DNA of 64,000 nucleotides from JBHOQX01 sp042408595 (GCA_042408595.1 JBHOQX010000125.1:41605-105604), one strand, 5' to 3'. Shown: positions 26,140 to 35,483, numbered from the stretch's first letter. Program-made: numbers and translations. Notes: generated by a model from the sequence alone, not told the origin.

Positions 26140-26375
26140 GGACGCTCCTCCGCCGGCGGGGCCGGCCTCTCCGACGTGGGCAGTATACTACACGCCCACT
26201 GCGGCACAGCGGCGATGGGGCGCGGGGTACAGATGGAGCGGATCAGAGAACGATCGGCAACGATGGAGGACTACAGCGATTCTGTTCAGAGAGGACGGCT
26301 CTCGCAAGGACCTCCCTGTGTCTCTGTTCCCCTGTTCCCGTTGTTCGTCGTTCCCTTCCTCGCCGTGGTATACTG
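26140..26375. promoter_or_regulatory. divergent regulatory region, MBL gene / BTAD regulator
   Basis: 236 nt. GTGGGC (26176-26181) and GCCCAC (about 26194-26199) flank the palindromic AGTATACT (26182-26189), which can serve as a minus-strand -10 for the MBL gene. TATACT at 26369-26374 sits one base before the annotated BTAD start. The middle contains a CTGTGTCTCTGTTCCCCTGTTCCC word tract. Confidence 0.45.
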
Positions 26376-29300
26376 ATGACGCACCGCGGCATGACGGACC
26401 AGGCGATGGTGGACGAACTCGAAATCCGGTTGTTCGGCCCGCTGGCGGTCGTTCGGGGCGGGCGCCCGCTTCCCGAGGCCGCCTGGCACTCGCGCCAGGA
26501 GCGGCGGCTGCTCGGCGCGCTCCTTACCCATCGCGGTGCGGCCATCCCGGCCGAGCGGCTGATCGACTGGCTCTGGCCGGGCGGGGGCGCCTCCGCCGGC
26601 ACGCTGCGCAGCGCGGTGAGCAACCTGCGGCGGGCGCTCGAGCCGGATGCCGCCGCGCGTGCGCCGCACCGCTACATCCTCACCCGGCAGGGCGGCTATG
26701 TCTGGAACACCGCCAGCCGGACCTGGATCGACGTTGACGAGTTTCTGGCCGCGCTCCGGCCGGCGGATGGTCAGCGCGCGCCGACTCTGGCCGCGCTGGA
26801 ACGGGCGGTCGCGCTATACCGCGGCGACTATCTGGCGGACGAGCCGGATGCCCCGTGGGCCGCTGCCGAACGCGAGCGGCTGCACGAGCGCTACCTGGCC
26901 GCCGTCCAGCTTCTGGCGGAGGCGCGGCTCGCCGCTGGCGACGCCGCGGCGGCTATCGAGGCGGCGCGGCGCGGCCTGGAGCGCGAACCGCTGCGCGAGC
27001 CGCTCTGGCGCGCGCTGATGCTGGCGCAGGCCAGGGCCGGCGATACCGCCGGCGCGCTCCAGAGCTACGAGCGCTACCGCCAGGCGCTCGATGAGGCGCT
27101 CGGCGCGGCCCCCTCGCTCCAGACTCGCGAGCTGCACGGCGCGATCCTGCGGGGCGAGATCGAACGGGCCGCCCCCCGCGCGTTCGCCCGCGCCGAGGCC
27201 GCCCCCGTCGCGCCGCCGGCGGAAACCGCGGCGACCGCGGGGCCGCCGCTGGTCGGGCGGGATGCCGAGCTGGCGGCGCTGCGCGGCTGGATCGACGCGG
27301 CGGTCGCCGGGCATGGCGGCGTTGTCATGATCGCCGGCGAGGCGGGGATCGGCAAAACGGCGCTGGCCAGGGCCGCGCGCGCCCTGGCGCTGGAGCGCGG
27401 CGCGCTGGCGATCACCGTCCGCGCCTCGCCGCTGGAGCGCGCCCTGCCCTTCGCCCCGCTGAGCGAGGCGCTGCGCCCGCTGCTACGCGCCGCCCCGGAC
27501 GACATGCTGCGCCGCCTGCCGCGCGCCGCGCTGGCGCAGGTCGCAGCGCTGCTGCCGCTGCTGCGCGAGCGCCTGCCCGACCTGCCGCTGCTCGCGCCAG
27601 CGACACCCGGCGAGCGCGAGAACCAGTTGCTCGATGGCCTGGTCGATCTGGCGTTGGCGCTGGCCGACGAGCAGCCCTTGCTGATCATCTGCGACGATGC
27701 CCAGTGGGCGGATGACGCGACGCTCACCGCCATCAGCCGGCTGGGGCGGCGGGCCGGGCGGCGCAGACTGTTGATCGTGCTGGCATACCGCCCGGAGGAA
27801 TTGGCCGAAAACCCGGCGCTGCACGCGCTGCTGCGCACACTCGGGCGGGAGATGCTGCTGTGCCCGCTGCTTCTGGCCCGCCTCGCCCCCGGCGATGTCG
27901 CCCGGCTGCTGGCGGCGCAGGCCGGCACGCCCCCGGAGCGGCTGGGCGCGCTGGCGGCGGCGCTCACGGCCCGCACCGGCGGCAACCCGCTGTTTCTCGC
28001 ACTCGCTGTCCAAGCGCTTCTGGAGACCTACGGCGCTCCCTCGCTCGCGGCGCTCCTCACGGCCCACGGCGCCGCGCCGCCGTTGCCCGACCTGGCCGGC
28101 GCGCCCGGCATTCGCGACATGGTGCTGGCGCGGGTCGCGCAGCTCCCCGAGTCGGCTCGCACGCTGCTCGAGCAACTCGCCGTCATTGGCCGGCTGGTCT
28201 CGCTCGATCTGATCGAGCGACTGGCCGGGCCGGAGGGGCTGGATGCCGCGCAGCACCTGCTTGAGCGCCGGCTGCTGGTCGAGGGCGATGGCGGGCGGCT
28301 GGCGTTCGAACACGAGCTGGTCCGCGCCATCGTCAGCGCGGCGCTCCCGTCGCCGCGGCGGCGACTGCTGCACCGCCGGGCGGCCGAGGCGATCGCGGCG
28401 CTCCACGGACGCCGGCCGGAGCGCGCCGCCGAGATCGCCTACCATGCGGGCGCGTCCGGGCGCGGTGCAGAGGCGGATGTGCTACGCTACGCGACCCGTG
28501 CCGGCGATCACGCCCGCCGCAACTTTGGCTATCGCCAGGCGCTGGAGCACTACGAGGCCGCCGTCCGCGCGGCCGAAACGCTGGGGGCCGCGGCTGGCGG
28601 CGACGACGTGCGCCGCGCGTATACCGGGCGGCTGCGCACCTACGAAGCGCTGCTGGATTGGGAAGGTATCACCGATACCGTCGCGCGCTATGTCGCCTGG
28701 ATGCGCGCTGCCGGCCAGGTGGGGCCGCCGCTGGCCTCGGCGCGCCGGCTGGCGCTGCTCCGGGCGCTCACCGGCGATCTGGCCGGCGCCTACGCCATGC
28801 GCGCCGCCGCGCCGCCCGAGGCGGCTTCCGTACCAGCGCTCGCCGACCTGGCCCGCCGCACCGCCCTCATTCTGCAGCCGATGCCGCCGCTGCCGGAGGG
28901 CCCCGCGCCGGTGCAACTGGTGGGCTGGACGCCCCCATCGCCCGTGCCCGGCGATTCCGCGGCGGAGCTTCCGGCGCTGCTCGGTGAGGACGAGGCTGCG
29001 CTGGCGCTGTTCGAGATCGGCTGGGCCGCGCTGACGCAGGGGCTGCTGGGCGACGCCGAGCCGGCGCTACGCCGGGCCTACGAACTGGCGTGCGAGACCG
29101 GGCAGGCCGCCACGGCGGTGGCCAGCGCGCTCCAGCTGGCGCACCTGGCTTCGCTGCGCGGCGATCCTACCGAGACGGCGCGCTGGCTCGATACCAGCCT
29201 GGGGCTGGCGGCCCAGGCGCCAGAGGCCGCCTGGGCCGCGATCTGGCCCCGCATTCATCAGGGCTTCCTCTGGCTGTTGGATGAACGGCTGGACGACGCG

Positions 29301-29795
29301 CAGGCGCGCTTTGCGCAGATGGCGGCGCAGCTCGCGCCGCTGCCCGCCTTTCAATCGCACCGTGCCGGCGTCACGGTCGGTCTGGGGCTGGTCGCGCTGG
29401 CCCGTGGCGAGCTGGCGGCCGCCGACCGCCTGCTGGGCGAGGCGCTGGCATCCCGCCAGCTGCTGCATGGGTTTGTGGCGGTGGCGGCGCAGCATGGGGC
29501 GGCGCGCCTGGCCGCGCTGCGCGGCGACCTGCTGCGGGCGCGCGCCATCCTGGCGCTGGCGCTGCGCGAAAGCGCCGCGCGCGGGCTGCTGCCAGAGTAT
29601 GTGCGGACCGTGATCGAGATCGCCCGCATCGAGCGGGATTTCGGCGAGCCGGTGCTGGCGCTGGAGCTGCTACGCCCAGCAGCGGCGTGGGCCGAGGAGG
29701 CCGGGTTAGCGCCGCTGGCCGCAGCGGCGAGCGGGCTTGCGGGGCGGCTGGAACTGAACGTGACGCGCAGACAAAGCGACAGGGTGACCAGGTGA
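26376..29795 (+). CDS. BTAD/SARP-type regulator with AAA ATPase and TPR-like domains
   Basis: 1139-residue regulator. An OmpR-like winged helix (residues about 11-105: LEIRLFGPLAVVRGG, LIDWLWPGG, LRSAVSNLRRAL) is followed by a bacterial transcriptional activation domain (about 115-260). Then comes a STAND-type ATPase with Walker A GEAGIGKTAL near 321-330 and DDAQWADD near 437-444, and a long helical C-terminus. Such proteins integrate ligand signals to activate nearby genes; the target here is unknown. A TATACT lies at 26369-26374, so transcription would begin inside the first codons; in-frame ATGs at 26391 or 26406 may be the real start. The last codons lie in an AAGCGACAGGGTGACC tract. Confidence 0.88.
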   Translation: MTHRGMTDQAMVDELEIRLFGPLAVVRGGRPLPEAAWHSRQERRLLGALLTHRGAAIPAERLIDWLWPGGGASAGTLRSAVSNLRRALEPDAAARAPHRYILTRQGGYVWNTASRTWIDVDEFLAALRPADGQRAPTLAALERAVALYRGDYLADEPDAPWAAAERERLHERYLAAVQLLAEARLAAGDAAAAIEAARRGLEREPLREPLWRALMLAQARAGDTAGALQSYERYRQALDEALGAAPSLQTRELHGAILRGEIERAAPRAFARAEAAPVAPPAETAATAGPPLVGRDAELAALRGWIDAAVAGHGGVVMIAGEAGIGKTALARAARALALERGALAITVRASPLERALPFAPLSEALRPLLRAAPDDMLRRLPRAALAQVAALLPLLRERLPDLPLLAPATPGERENQLLDGLVDLALALADEQPLLIICDDAQWADDATLTAISRLGRRAGRRRLLIVLAYRPEELAENPALHALLRTLGREMLLCPLLLARLAPGDVARLLAAQAGTPPERLGALAAALTARTGGNPLFLALAVQALLETYGAPSLAALLTAHGAAPPLPDLAGAPGIRDMVLARVAQLPESARTLLEQLAVIGRLVSLDLIERLAGPEGLDAAQHLLERRLLVEGDGGRLAFEHELVRAIVSAALPSPRRRLLHRRAAEAIAALHGRRPERAAEIAYHAGASGRGAEADVLRYATRAGDHARRNFGYRQALEHYEAAVRAAETLGAAAGGDDVRRAYTGRLRTYEALLDWEGITDTVARYVAWMRAAGQVGPPLASARRLALLRALTGDLAGAYAMRAAAPPEAASVPALADLARRTALILQPMPPLPEGPAPVQLVGWTPPSPVPGDSAAELPALLGEDEAALALFEIGWAALTQGLLGDAEPALRRAYELACETGQAATAVASALQLAHLASLRGDPTETARWLDTSLGLAAQAPEAAWAAIWPRIHQGFLWLLDERLDDAQARFAQMAAQLAPLPAFQSHRAGVTVGLGLVALARGELAAADRLLGEALASRQLLHGFVAVAAQHGAARLAALRGDLLRARAILALALRESAARGLLPEYVRTVIEIARIERDFGEPVLALELLRPAAAWAEEAGLAPLAAAASGLAGRLELNVTRRQSDRVTR

Positions 29796-29832
29796 GATCC
29801 CCTCCTTGCCACCCTGTCCCCCTGCCTCATGA
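29765..29832 (+). repeat. GGTGACC word tract at the BTAD gene end
   Basis: CAAAGCGACAGGGTGACCAG followed by CCACCCTGTCCCCCTG supplies the last codons of the BTAD gene and most of the 40-nt convergent gap to the HU gene. Confidence 0.5.
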
Positions 29833-29835
29833 GCA

Positions 29836-30111
29836 CTAGCCCTTGACCGACTCCTTCAGCGTACTGCTGGCGCTGAAGCCCGGCGTGCGCGTCGCCGCGA
29901 TCGTGATCTTCTGGCGGGTCTGCGGGTTGACGCCCTCGCGCGCCTGGCGGTGGCGCACTTCGAACGTGCCGAAGCCGGTCAGGGTGACCTTCTCGCCCTT
30001 CTTCAGCTGCTCGGCGATCACATCAAGTGCCGCGTCGATCACCTGGCGGGTCTCTTTCTGGGAAATACCGGTGCGCTCCGCAACGGCCTTGATGAAGTCC
30101 GTCTTCTGCAT
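29836..30111 (-). CDS. hup: HU-family DNA-binding protein
   Basis: 91-residue histone-like protein that bends DNA non-specifically as a dimer. MQKTDFIKAVAERTGISQK begins the helical dimer region. The beta-arm motif GFGTFEVRHRQAREGVNPQT and the family-specific C-terminus are intact. Start ATG 30111 with AAGGAAGGGAG upstream. Convergent with the BTAD gene. Confidence 0.95.
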   Translation of the reverse strand: MQKTDFIKAVAERTGISQKETRQVIDAALDVIAEQLKKGEKVTLTGFGTFEVRHRQAREGVNPQTRQKITIAATRTPGFSASSTLKESVKG

Positions 30112-30156
30112 GAGCCGACTCCCTTCCTTGGGCTCAAATGGCGGTTACCTCTTCAC

Positions 30157-30180
30157 AGTGCAGTATACCGCACTTGTCAA
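30157..30180 (-). promoter_or_regulatory. HU upstream palindrome and promoter-like elements
   Basis: An 18-nt near-palindrome AGTGCAGTATACCGCACT (30157-30174) adjoins TTGACA on the minus strand (30175-30180) in a locally AT-rich stretch before hup. TATACT (30162-30167 minus) is too close to this TTGACA to be its -10. The palindrome could be an operator or overlap a -10 with a poor -35. Confidence 0.4.
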
Positions 30181-30255
30181 GCCCCGTTCCTCATCAGAAA
30201 GCCGTAAACGCCTTTTGAAACTTTCCAACTCGATTTTGCCGCATCAGGAAGCCAT

Positions 30256-30278
30256 AAAAAAATAGCACATAGGTGCTA
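30256..30278 (-). terminator. intrinsic terminator upstream of hup
   Basis: On the minus strand, TAGCAC-CTAT-GTGCTA (30263-30278) is followed by seven T residues (30256-30262). It would stop transcripts from the aldehyde dehydrogenase side before hup. Confidence 0.7.
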
Positions 30279-30397
30279 AAATTCTTGACAGTCATGTCCG
30301 CAAGCGCGGATGGCAGGCCGCGCCCGGTGGGTTCTGCCGCCCTGCCGGGCACCGCGGCGGCCACGGTCTTATCCCCGCGCCCACCAGGAAAAGAGTC

Positions 30398-30421
30398 GGG
30401 GGCGCACAGCCATGCGCCCCC
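30398..30421 (-). terminator. terminator after the aldehyde dehydrogenase gene
   Basis: A perfect 9-bp stem GGGGGCGCA/TGCGCCCCC with a 6-nt loop, 59 nt past the gene's stop, is followed on the minus strand by GACTCTTTTCC. Together with the next hairpin it makes a double terminator. Confidence 0.65.
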
Positions 30422-30479
30422 GCACTTCGTTGGCCTCCCGCGCTCAGCTCGACGGTATCCGCGGGCTCGTATCGTCGCC

Positions 30480-31937
30480 CTACTGCCCGTCGAGATAGAC
30501 GGTCTTCACCTGCGAGAAGAACTCCACCGCGTTCTTGCCCATCTCGCGGAACATGCCCGAGCCGCTATGCTTGAAACCGCCGAACGGGGCCTGCACCGGG
30601 GCGCCGATGGTCGGTTGATTGACCTTGACCATCCCGGCCTCGACCCGTTCGACAAAGCGCAGCGCCTTGCGCAGATCGTTGGTGACGATCGACGACGACA
30701 AGCCGTACTCGATGTCGTTCGCGATCGCCAGCGCCTCATCCAGATCGGCAGCAGCAATCACTGCGATCACCGGGCCGAAGATCTCCTCCTGGGCGACACG
30801 CGAGTGGGGGCGGACGTTGGCCAGCACCGTCGGCTGCACGAAATACCCCCGCCGCGTCGCGTCGCCATCGGGCGTGCCGCCCCCGGCGACCACCTCGGCC
30901 CCCTCGTCGCGGGCGATCGCGACATACTCCAGGTCCTTGTCGCGCTGCTCGGCGCTGATCGCTGGGCCCATCTGCACCCCTTCCGCCAGCCCGGGGCCGA
31001 CCTGCAGGCTCCGGGCGGCGGCCGCCAGCCGCTCGGTGAACGCGCGCACCAGCGGGGCCTCGACGATCACGCGGCTGGTGGCGGTGCAGGCCTGCCCCGT
31101 CAGCCCGAAGCCGCCGCGCACGGCCACGTTCACCGCTTTGTCCACGTCGGCGTCGGCGGCGACGATCAGCGGGTTCTTGCCGCCCATCTCCAGGTGCGTT
31201 CGGGTGATGCGCTGCGCGGTCTTTTGATAGATGCCGTGGCCGGTGGCGTACGAGCCGGTGAACGAGACCGCCGCGACGCGCGCATCCGTCACCAGCGGGT
31301 CGCCGATCTCGCGCCCGCGCCCGCAGACGACGTTCAGCACGCCGCCCGGCAGCCCGGCCTCGTGCAGCAGCCGCGCCAGACGCAGCGCGATCAGCGGCGT
31401 GGCCTCGGCCGGCTTGAGCACGACGGTGTTGCCCATGATCAGCGCCGGCGCGATCTTCCACACCGGAATCGACAGCGGAAAGTTCCACGGCGTGATGATC
31501 GCGCAGACGCCGAGCGGCACGCGGATGCTGTAGAGCAGGGTGTGTGGCGTGTCGGCCGGCAGCACATCCCCGCCGACCCGGAAGCCCTCGCCGGCGAAGT
31601 AGCGCAGGATGTCCACCGAGCGCATGACTTCCATGCGCGACTCGGCGCGCGTTTTGCCCTCCTCGCGGGTCAGTTCGGCGGCCCATTCGTCGGCCTCCCG
31701 CTCGAGGATGTTCGCCGCACGGTGGAGGATGCGCCCGCGCTCCGGGGCGACCATCGCGGCCCAGCCGGGGAAGGCTGCCGCCGCGGCGCTGATCGCCGCC
31801 TGCACGTCCGCCGCGTTCGAGGCGGGGGCCAGGCCGAGCACGTCGCTGGTATCCGCCGGGTTGCGCACGTCGTGCGTCGCCCCGCTTGCCGGCGGCGTCC
31901 ACGCCCCGCCGATGAAGTTGTGGTAGGTAGCTGGCAT
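30480..31937 (-). CDS. NAD(P)-dependent aldehyde dehydrogenase
   Basis: 485-residue soluble enzyme oxidising an aldehyde to the acid. The catalytic general base is Glu250 in HLEMGGKNP and the nucleophile Cys284 in GQACTATS. The cofactor-binding TPWNFPLSIPVWKIAPAL and SFTGSYATG are intact. The sequence fits the branch containing semialdehyde dehydrogenases (succinate or alpha-ketoglutarate semialdehyde). The GABA-type aminotransferase 1.7 kb upstream on the same strand makes a role in amino-acid or GABA breakdown reasonable, though unproven. ATG 31937 with GGGGAGAG upstream. Confidence 0.9.
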   Translation of the reverse strand: MPATYHNFIGGAWTPPASGATHDVRNPADTSDVLGLAPASNAADVQAAISAAAAAFPGWAAMVAPERGRILHRAANILEREADEWAAELTREEGKTRAESRMEVMRSVDILRYFAGEGFRVGGDVLPADTPHTLLYSIRVPLGVCAIITPWNFPLSIPVWKIAPALIMGNTVVLKPAEATPLIALRLARLLHEAGLPGGVLNVVCGRGREIGDPLVTDARVAAVSFTGSYATGHGIYQKTAQRITRTHLEMGGKNPLIVAADADVDKAVNVAVRGGFGLTGQACTATSRVIVEAPLVRAFTERLAAAARSLQVGPGLAEGVQMGPAISAEQRDKDLEYVAIARDEGAEVVAGGGTPDGDATRRGYFVQPTVLANVRPHSRVAQEEIFGPVIAVIAAADLDEALAIANDIEYGLSSSIVTNDLRKALRFVERVEAGMVKVNQPTIGAPVQAPFGGFKHSGSGMFREMGKNAVEFFSQVKTVYLDGQ

Positions 31938-31956
31938 TGTGGCTCTCCCCGAACAG

Positions 31957-32123
31957 AAAACAATCGAACAGCGGACCAGGAGAACAGGGGAACACAGGAA
32001 CGACGACGATCAACGATCGACCAAAGCAAGCTGGAGCGTTGTTCAGACGCTCACACGCTGGATGGCCAGCGTTCGTCATTCGTCTTTCGTCGTCTGCTCC
32101 CCGCCACCGCGCCCCCTCCTTCG
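31957..32123 (-). repeat. word-like tract upstream of the aldehyde dehydrogenase gene
   Basis: 186-nt gap with no gene. It contains GAACAGCGGACCAGGAGAAC, AGGGGAACACAGGAACGACG and GTTCGTCATTCGTCTTTCGT, units of the same families seen elsewhere, plus CTCCTTCGTCACCGAAGG, which can fold. Confidence 0.55.
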
Positions 32124-32747
32124 TCACCGAAGGTCGGGGTTCTCCCACACGATCAGCGATGCCTCGCGGCCGTGCTCGGCATCGTCGAGGTAGTCCCAGA
32201 GCACGCCGCGCACGACGAAGCCGCTGCGCAGTTGCGGCGTCAGCGTCGGGTCGCCGATCTCGCCGCGCACCACCCGCTCGATGTACTCCTCGACACCCAT
32301 CCGATCACGGTAATGATGGTAGCCCGCGAGCTGCCCGCCGGCCACCATGCCGCGCAGCCCCAGGCGGCGGATCAGGTCCTTGCGGGCGTTGTAGAGCAGC
32401 TTGGAGATGCCGCGCCCGCGGTAGTCCGGATGCACGCTCATGTCCGCGCCGTACAGCCACTCGCCGTTCGGATCGTGCGTCGTCAGGCGCAGGTTGCCGG
32501 TGATGCCGAGGAAGGTATGCTGGCTGAACGCCTGCTCGCCGCGCACCCGCAGCGTCGTGCTCTGGCCGACCACCCGCTCGCCGTCCAGCGCGACGTGCTG
32601 GCCCTCGGGGAAGACCCGCAGGTGCGCCGCGAAGTCCTCCTCGGCCATCCATGACGCCGGGTCGAGCGTGGGGAAGCAGATGCGCTGGTGCTGCGCGAGC
32701 TGGGCGAGGTGCTCGGGGCCGGTGTTGCGGATGATGATCTCGCTCAT
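32124..32747 (-). CDS. GNAT-family N-acetyltransferase
   Basis: 207 residues with a GNAT core. The acetyl-CoA pyrophosphate loop is DYRGRGISKLLYNARKDLI (about residues 107-125), preceded by the beta-4 strand LYGADMSVHP. Acceptor unknown. Start ATG 32747, ribosome site weak. Between the aldehyde dehydrogenase and the Uma2 pseudogene. Confidence 0.85.
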   Translation of the reverse strand: MSEIIIRNTGPEHLAQLAQHQRICFPTLDPASWMAEEDFAAHLRVFPEGQHVALDGERVVGQSTTLRVRGEQAFSQHTFLGITGNLRLTTHDPNGEWLYGADMSVHPDYRGRGISKLLYNARKDLIRRLGLRGMVAGGQLAGYHHYRDRMGVEEYIERVVRGEIGDPTLTPQLRSGFVVRGVLWDYLDDAEHGREASLIVWENPDLR

Positions 32748-32830
32748 AGGGTTGGTCTCAGGATGAAAATCCGGACAGGCCGGCGGAAGATGGCCTGCCC
32801 GTCTTCCGCCCTCGGCTCCACGGCGACGTC

Positions 32831-33541
32831 TTACTGCGCTTCGTCGCCCCGCAGCCGTGCCAGCTCTGCCCGCAGCCGCTCAACCTCGCCGGCCATCGCG
32901 GCAGCGCGCTCCTCGGCGGCGCGGCGGGCCTCTGCCTCGGCGCGGCGGGCGGCCTCGCGTTCGTCGGTGCGCAGCAGGCGCTCACCGGTCGCACCGTCGA
33001 GCAGGCGCAGCATCGCGCCCTCGGCGACGAGGCGCAGTCCAAGCTCCGCGCTCGCCAGGCTGCCGTCCGCCGCCGGTTCAAGCGGCACGTACTCGTCGTC
33101 CGCCAGAACGAACCCCTGGAGCGGCGGGGTGAGATACTCGGCCAGCGGGTCGAACATGAAATACTCGCGCACACCGAGCATGGCCTAGAGCGCGCGCTTG
33201 TTCCCCTTATCCTCCGGCCGCGTCGAGCGCGAGGTGATCTCGATGACGACCGCCGGCGCCCGCTGCTCCTCCCACAGTTGATCGACATGGCGCAGCCGGT
33301 TGGGCACGCCCTCGACGACGAAGACATCCGGCGACACGACCGCGCCAGGGTTGCCCTCCTCGTAGGAGAACATCAGGTTGCCGCTGACGTACACATCGGC
33401 AAGCGCCGCGAAGAACCGCTGGAGCATCGCGATGCTCTCCAGAATCTCGCGGCGGTGAACATCGGTCTCGCCCAAGGGGTTCCCGTCGCTTTCAGGATAT
33501 TCATTCCTGGCTATCGGCATCGCCGACGTTGTCGCGCTCAT
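32831..33541 (-). pseudogene. Uma2-family protein interrupted by an in-frame TAG
   Basis: Uma2 proteins have a restriction-endonuclease-like fold and are multiplied in Chloroflexota and cyanobacteria. The N-terminal part contains SPDVFVVEG (metal-binding Asp), PAVVIEITSRSTRPEDKGNKRAL; the expected continuation Y-A-R-LGVREYFMFDP is present in the same frame, but the tyrosine codon is TAG (33185-33187). The downstream part carries LGVREYFMFDPL and a charged coiled-coil tail (EAARRAEAEARRAAEERAAA). One base change accounts for the break. If read through, the product is about 236 residues. The ATG at 33541 is preferred over the upstream TTG at 33571. Confidence 0.8.
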
Positions 33542-33596
33542 CCAGGGCCCCTTTTCGTGACGCGATGACAAGCTGCAGGTCAGTCCCTCGTCTCCT

Positions 33597-34958
33597 TTAA
33601 CCGCTCACCGAACGGAGCGCCTCGTCCAGCACGTCCAGCCCTTCCTGAAGCTGCTCGTCGCTGATCACCAGCGGCATCAGCAGGCGGATGCAGTTGGCGT
33701 ACAGCCCGGCCCGCATGGTCAGCAGACCGCGCCCGGCGCAGCGCTGCACCACGGCCAGCACGGTCTCCGGCGCCGGCTCGCGGCTGCCGCGGTCGCTCAC
33801 CAACTCGATCGCCATCATCGCGCCCAGGCCGCGCACATCGCCCACGGCCGGGAGGTCGCGCAGCCAGGCCGCGCCGCGCTCGCGCACCGCCGCGCCGATC
33901 TCGTGCGCCCGCCGCAGGGGCGCGGCCTGGCCATTCGCCGCTCCGTCGCCGGTGAGCCACTTGAGCACCTCGATCGCCGCGACGCACGCCAGCGGGTTGC
34001 CGCCGTAGGTGCCGCCGATCCCGCCGACGTGCGCCCGGTCCATCACCCCGGCGCGGCCGGTGGTCGCCGCCAGCGGCATCCCGGCGGCCAGCGACTTGGC
34101 GCTCACCAGGATATCCGGCTCGACCCCCATCTGCTCGATCGCGAACAGCGTGCCGGTGCGCCCGAAGCCACACTGCACTTCGTCGGCGATCAGCAGGCTG
34201 CCGTTGCGCGTGCAGAACTCGCGCAGCCGGCGCAGGAACTCCGGTGGCACGGGGATGAACCCGCCCTCGCCCTGCACCGGCTCGATGATCACCGCCGCGA
34301 TCGCCTCCGGCCCGACGCCGGCGACCAGCATCCGCTCGAACGCCTCCCAGCAGCGCTCGACCGCTTCCTCCTCGCTGAGGCCCATGCGGTAGGCGCTGGG
34401 GAACGGCGCGCGGTAGATCTCCGGCGCGAACGGGCCGAAGTTCTTCTTGAAGGCGTACTTGCTGGTGAGCGAGAGGGTCAGCAGCGTGCGGCCGTGGTAT
34501 GCGCCCTCGAAGGCGACGATCGCCGGGCGGCCGGTGGCGGCGCGGGCGATCTTGATCGCGTTCTCGACCCCTTCGGCGCCGCTGTTCGAGAGGATCGTCT
34601 TGCACGGGCCGCTGATCGGCACGGCGGCGTTTAGCCGCTCGGCCAGTTCGACATACGGCTCATAGGTGCCGACCAGCGCGCAGAAGTGGATGAGCCTGGC
34701 CGCCTGCGCCTGGATCGCGGCGACGACCGCTGGCGGGCAGTGGCCGGCGTTCAGCACGCCGATCCCGCCCACGAAGTCAATGAAGGTGTTGCCGTCCACA
34801 TCGGTCACGAGCGCGCCCTCGGCCCGCTCGACGGCGATCTGGTGCGCCTTGTACAGCCCGGCGGGGATGGCGGCCTCGCGCCGGGCGACCAGCGCGCGCG
34901 AGCGCGGACCGGGGATCTCGGTGCGGATGCGGATGCTGCGCGTCAGGGCGGTGTCCAT
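33597..34958 (-). CDS. gabT: class III aminotransferase, 4-aminobutyrate aminotransferase-like
   Basis: 453-residue PLP enzyme that moves an amino group from an omega-amino acid (probably GABA) to 2-oxoglutarate. NSGAEGVENAIKIAR (residues about 125-139), FEGAYHGRT, the cofactor-binding Asp in LLIADEVQCGFGRTG (Asp259) and the Schiff-base Lys288 in LVSAKSLAAGMPL are intact. Family members also use beta-alanine or lysine-derived substrates, so specificity is inferred. ATG 34958 follows GGAGGCAGC. No succinate-semialdehyde dehydrogenase is adjacent, but the aldehyde dehydrogenase downstream could serve. Confidence 0.88.
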   Translation of the reverse strand: MDTALTRSIRIRTEIPGPRSRALVARREAAIPAGLYKAHQIAVERAEGALVTDVDGNTFIDFVGGIGVLNAGHCPPAVVAAIQAQAARLIHFCALVGTYEPYVELAERLNAAVPISGPCKTILSNSGAEGVENAIKIARAATGRPAIVAFEGAYHGRTLLTLSLTSKYAFKKNFGPFAPEIYRAPFPSAYRMGLSEEEAVERCWEAFERMLVAGVGPEAIAAVIIEPVQGEGGFIPVPPEFLRRLREFCTRNGSLLIADEVQCGFGRTGTLFAIEQMGVEPDILVSAKSLAAGMPLAATTGRAGVMDRAHVGGIGGTYGGNPLACVAAIEVLKWLTGDGAANGQAAPLRRAHEIGAAVRERGAAWLRDLPAVGDVRGLGAMMAIELVSDRGSREPAPETVLAVVQRCAGRGLLTMRAGLYANCIRLLMPLVISDEQLQEGLDVLDEALRSVSG

Positions 34959-35029
34959 GCTGCCTCCAGGCGTCATGCGAGCGAGTGGTTGCCGCAGCAA
35001 TAATACCACAGCAGTGCGCGGAACTCCGC

Positions 35030-35130
35030 CCTCTGTGCCGCCGCGCGGTCGGCGGCACAACCGCCTCTTGACGCCAGAACGTACCTGGTGGGAAGGTGTT
35101 GGTGGGCCTGCGCCCCTCCAAAACTTCCCG
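35030..35130. mobile_element. degenerate copy of the hairpin element
   Basis: TGTGCCGCC (35034-35042) and GGCGGCACA (35051-35059) form a 9-bp stem around GCGCGGTC. Further on, GGAAGGTGTTGGTGGGCCTG and CGCCCCTCCAAAACTTCCC parallel AAGGATCTTGGAGGGCTG and CGCCCTCCAAACCTCCCC at 17240-17274. The GCTGTCTGAAA ends are not recognisable. It lies in the 242-nt gap upstream of gabT. Confidence 0.5.
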
Positions 35131-35200
35131 GCCTGTGGGCGACCGCGGACGTCCTGTGAAAGCGTAAAGTTCAGAACATGCGGCGTGCAACACGCACTGT

Positions 35201-35479
35201 TCACCATGCGACTTCGTACCCTGCCGCGTCGTCGATCTGCACGTCGTAGCGGCCGTCGGGGCGGCTGCGCAGGCGCAGGTGGTAGGGGCCGCGGCCGGGG
35301 GCGCGCCGGCGCAACTCGTCGTCCACCCGCGCCCGGATCGCGGCCCACAGCCCGGCCTCGCCGCGGTAGTAGCGGCGGATCATGTCATTTAGTTCCTCGT
35401 CGGCGGGCCAGCGCAGCATCAGCCGCTCTCCTGCGGCATCGGCGCCGGACGCCGCCCCGGCCGCGCCGGGTGCCGCCAT
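35201..35479 (-). CDS. hypothetical protein
   Basis: 92-residue protein, not recognised. An alanine-rich N-terminus (MAAPGAAGAASGADAAGERL) is followed by an acidic/aromatic core (LNDMIRRYYRGEAGLWAAIRARVDDEL) and a strand-rich end (YHLRLRSRPDGRYDVQIDD). No signal or membrane segment. The ATG at 35479 lies 4 nt after the SH3-protein stop, so the two are likely co-translated. Confidence 0.6.
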   Translation of the reverse strand: MAAPGAAGAASGADAAGERLMLRWPADEELNDMIRRYYRGEAGLWAAIRARVDDELRRRAPGRGPYHLRLRSRPDGRYDVQIDDAAGYEVAW

Positions 35480-35483
35480 CGAT

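Noticed and set aside
30162..30180. TTGACA and TATACT upstream of hup as a paired promoter
   Set aside because: Spacing is only 7 nt, far from the required 16-18; kept only as a palindrome/promoter-like region.
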